From: Phenylobacterium sp.
Lineage (GTDB): Bacteria > Pseudomonadota > Alphaproteobacteria > Caulobacterales > Caulobacteraceae
Assembly: GCA_003136395.1 (NCBI GenBank)
Contig: PLEH01000053.1
Coordinates: 1 to 32,135 of the forward strand
DNA length: 32,135 nucleotides
Direction of reading: 5' to 3'
Of the stretch, positions 31,799 to 32,135 are shown piece after piece. The notes beneath the pieces are model-generated. The model did not search any database and had not been told where the DNA came from. It was given only the letters and a program-made list of their open reading frames with translations. Each line of letters starts with the position of its first letter. Within the stretch, counting starts at the first letter, position 1. Position numbers and translations under genes: made by a program.

Positions 31799-32118
31799 GC
31801 CGTTTCGCCGAAGTCCTGGCGCGCCTGACCGCCGTGATCGAGAGCCGCAGGGGCGGCGACCCGGTCGCGTCCTACACGGCCAGGCTGCTGTCCGATCCGT
31901 CGCTGGCCGCCAAGAAGCTGGGCGAGGAGGCCGTGGAGACGGTCATCGCGGCTGTGCAGGGCGACAAGGCCGCGCTGGCCGCCGAAAGCGCCGACCTGAT
32001 CTACCACTGGCTGGTGGTGCTGGCCGCCGCCGGGGTTTCGCTGGACGAGGTCGCGGCCAAGCTGGCGGCTCGCGAGGGAACCTCCGGCCTCGACGAGAAG
32101 GTTTCGCGGAAGTCCTAG
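31795..32118 (+). CDS. hisE: Phosphoribosyl-ATP pyrophosphohydrolase
   Basis: 107 residues, stand-alone HisE (not fused to HisI). Second step of histidine synthesis. The MazG-like helical fold is shown by [56 protein letters not shown], with the metal-binding Glu residues of GEEAVE and the ESADLIYH block. The ATG overlaps the hisF end by four bases (ATGA). Only 17 bases of the window remain after the stop, so the next gene is not visible. Confidence 0.97.
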   Translation: MSRFAEVLARLTAVIESRRGGDPVASYTARLLSDPSLAAKKLGEEAVETVIAAVQGDKAALAAESADLIYHWLVVLAAAGVSLDEVAAKLAAREGTSGLDEKVSRKS

Positions 32119-32135
32119 AGCCTGACCGCGCTTAG

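Overview
The window is a GC-rich, densely coded, ordinary-looking chromosomal stretch from an alphaproteobacterium. It most probably comes from the Caulobacterales (Caulobacter/Phenylobacterium-like). This placement is an inference from several things: the gene families present (CnoX with a WCGPC thioredoxin site, a DUF1674 protein, the PEPxxWA-CTERM sorting tag, an S1P-lyase-like PLP enzyme), the fabA-fabB pair, the hisBHAFE order, and the many GC-rich palindromic intergenic repeats. No phage, plasmid, transposase, CRISPR array or rRNA was found.

Layout. 1-4300: the start of rpe and an RsmB-type rRNA methyltransferase (both minus), a DUF1674 protein carrying an in-frame palindromic insert, pyrF, a MarC membrane protein and a short-chain dehydrogenase. 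4500-9970: the Kup potassium transporter with a small membrane protein directly behind it, argG, a MAPEG protein, a lipoprotein and a DUF4337 protein. 10030-12440: a PEP-CTERM secreted protein with a clear terminator, tRNA-Gly(GCC), a DUF6065 protein and a YbaK/ProX-type deacylase. 12597-16204: a plus-strand run of cnoX (thioredoxin-TPR), a Lon-N-domain protein, a Trm112 protein, an unknown membrane-anchored protein and an S1P-lyase-like enzyme. 16458-22537: an NTF2-fold immunity-like protein, fabI with a UbiH-type hydroxylase, a divergent CLC channel, and fabA-fabB. 22603-27871: an SH3-domain protein divergent from a D-2-hydroxyacid dehydrogenase, a MoeB/ThiF-type E1 enzyme divergent from a secreted double-NTF2-like protein, a DUF2244 protein, nth and a YciI protein. 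28061-32118: a PfkB-family sugar/nucleoside kinase followed by hisB, hisH, hisA, hisF and hisE, tightly packed and partly overlapping.

How the genes work together. fabA, fabB and fabI belong to type II fatty-acid synthesis: fabA and fabB introduce and extend the unsaturated chain, and fabI does the final reduction. The his cluster covers the middle of histidine biosynthesis from phosphoribosyl-ATP through imidazole-acetol phosphate; hisG, hisI, hisC and hisD must lie elsewhere. cnoX and the Lon-N-domain gene suggest a small protein-quality-control group.

The most unusual feature is the repeat content. At least five palindromic elements of about 120-175 bp lie between genes, four of them between convergent genes. 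In two cases the stop codon of a flanking gene lies inside the repeat, and one short related element sits in frame inside a coding sequence. A separate 76-bp near-perfect inverted repeat separates cnoX from the Lon-domain gene. I do not see a convincing wholly new multi-gene system. No gene-free stretch exceeds 300 bases.
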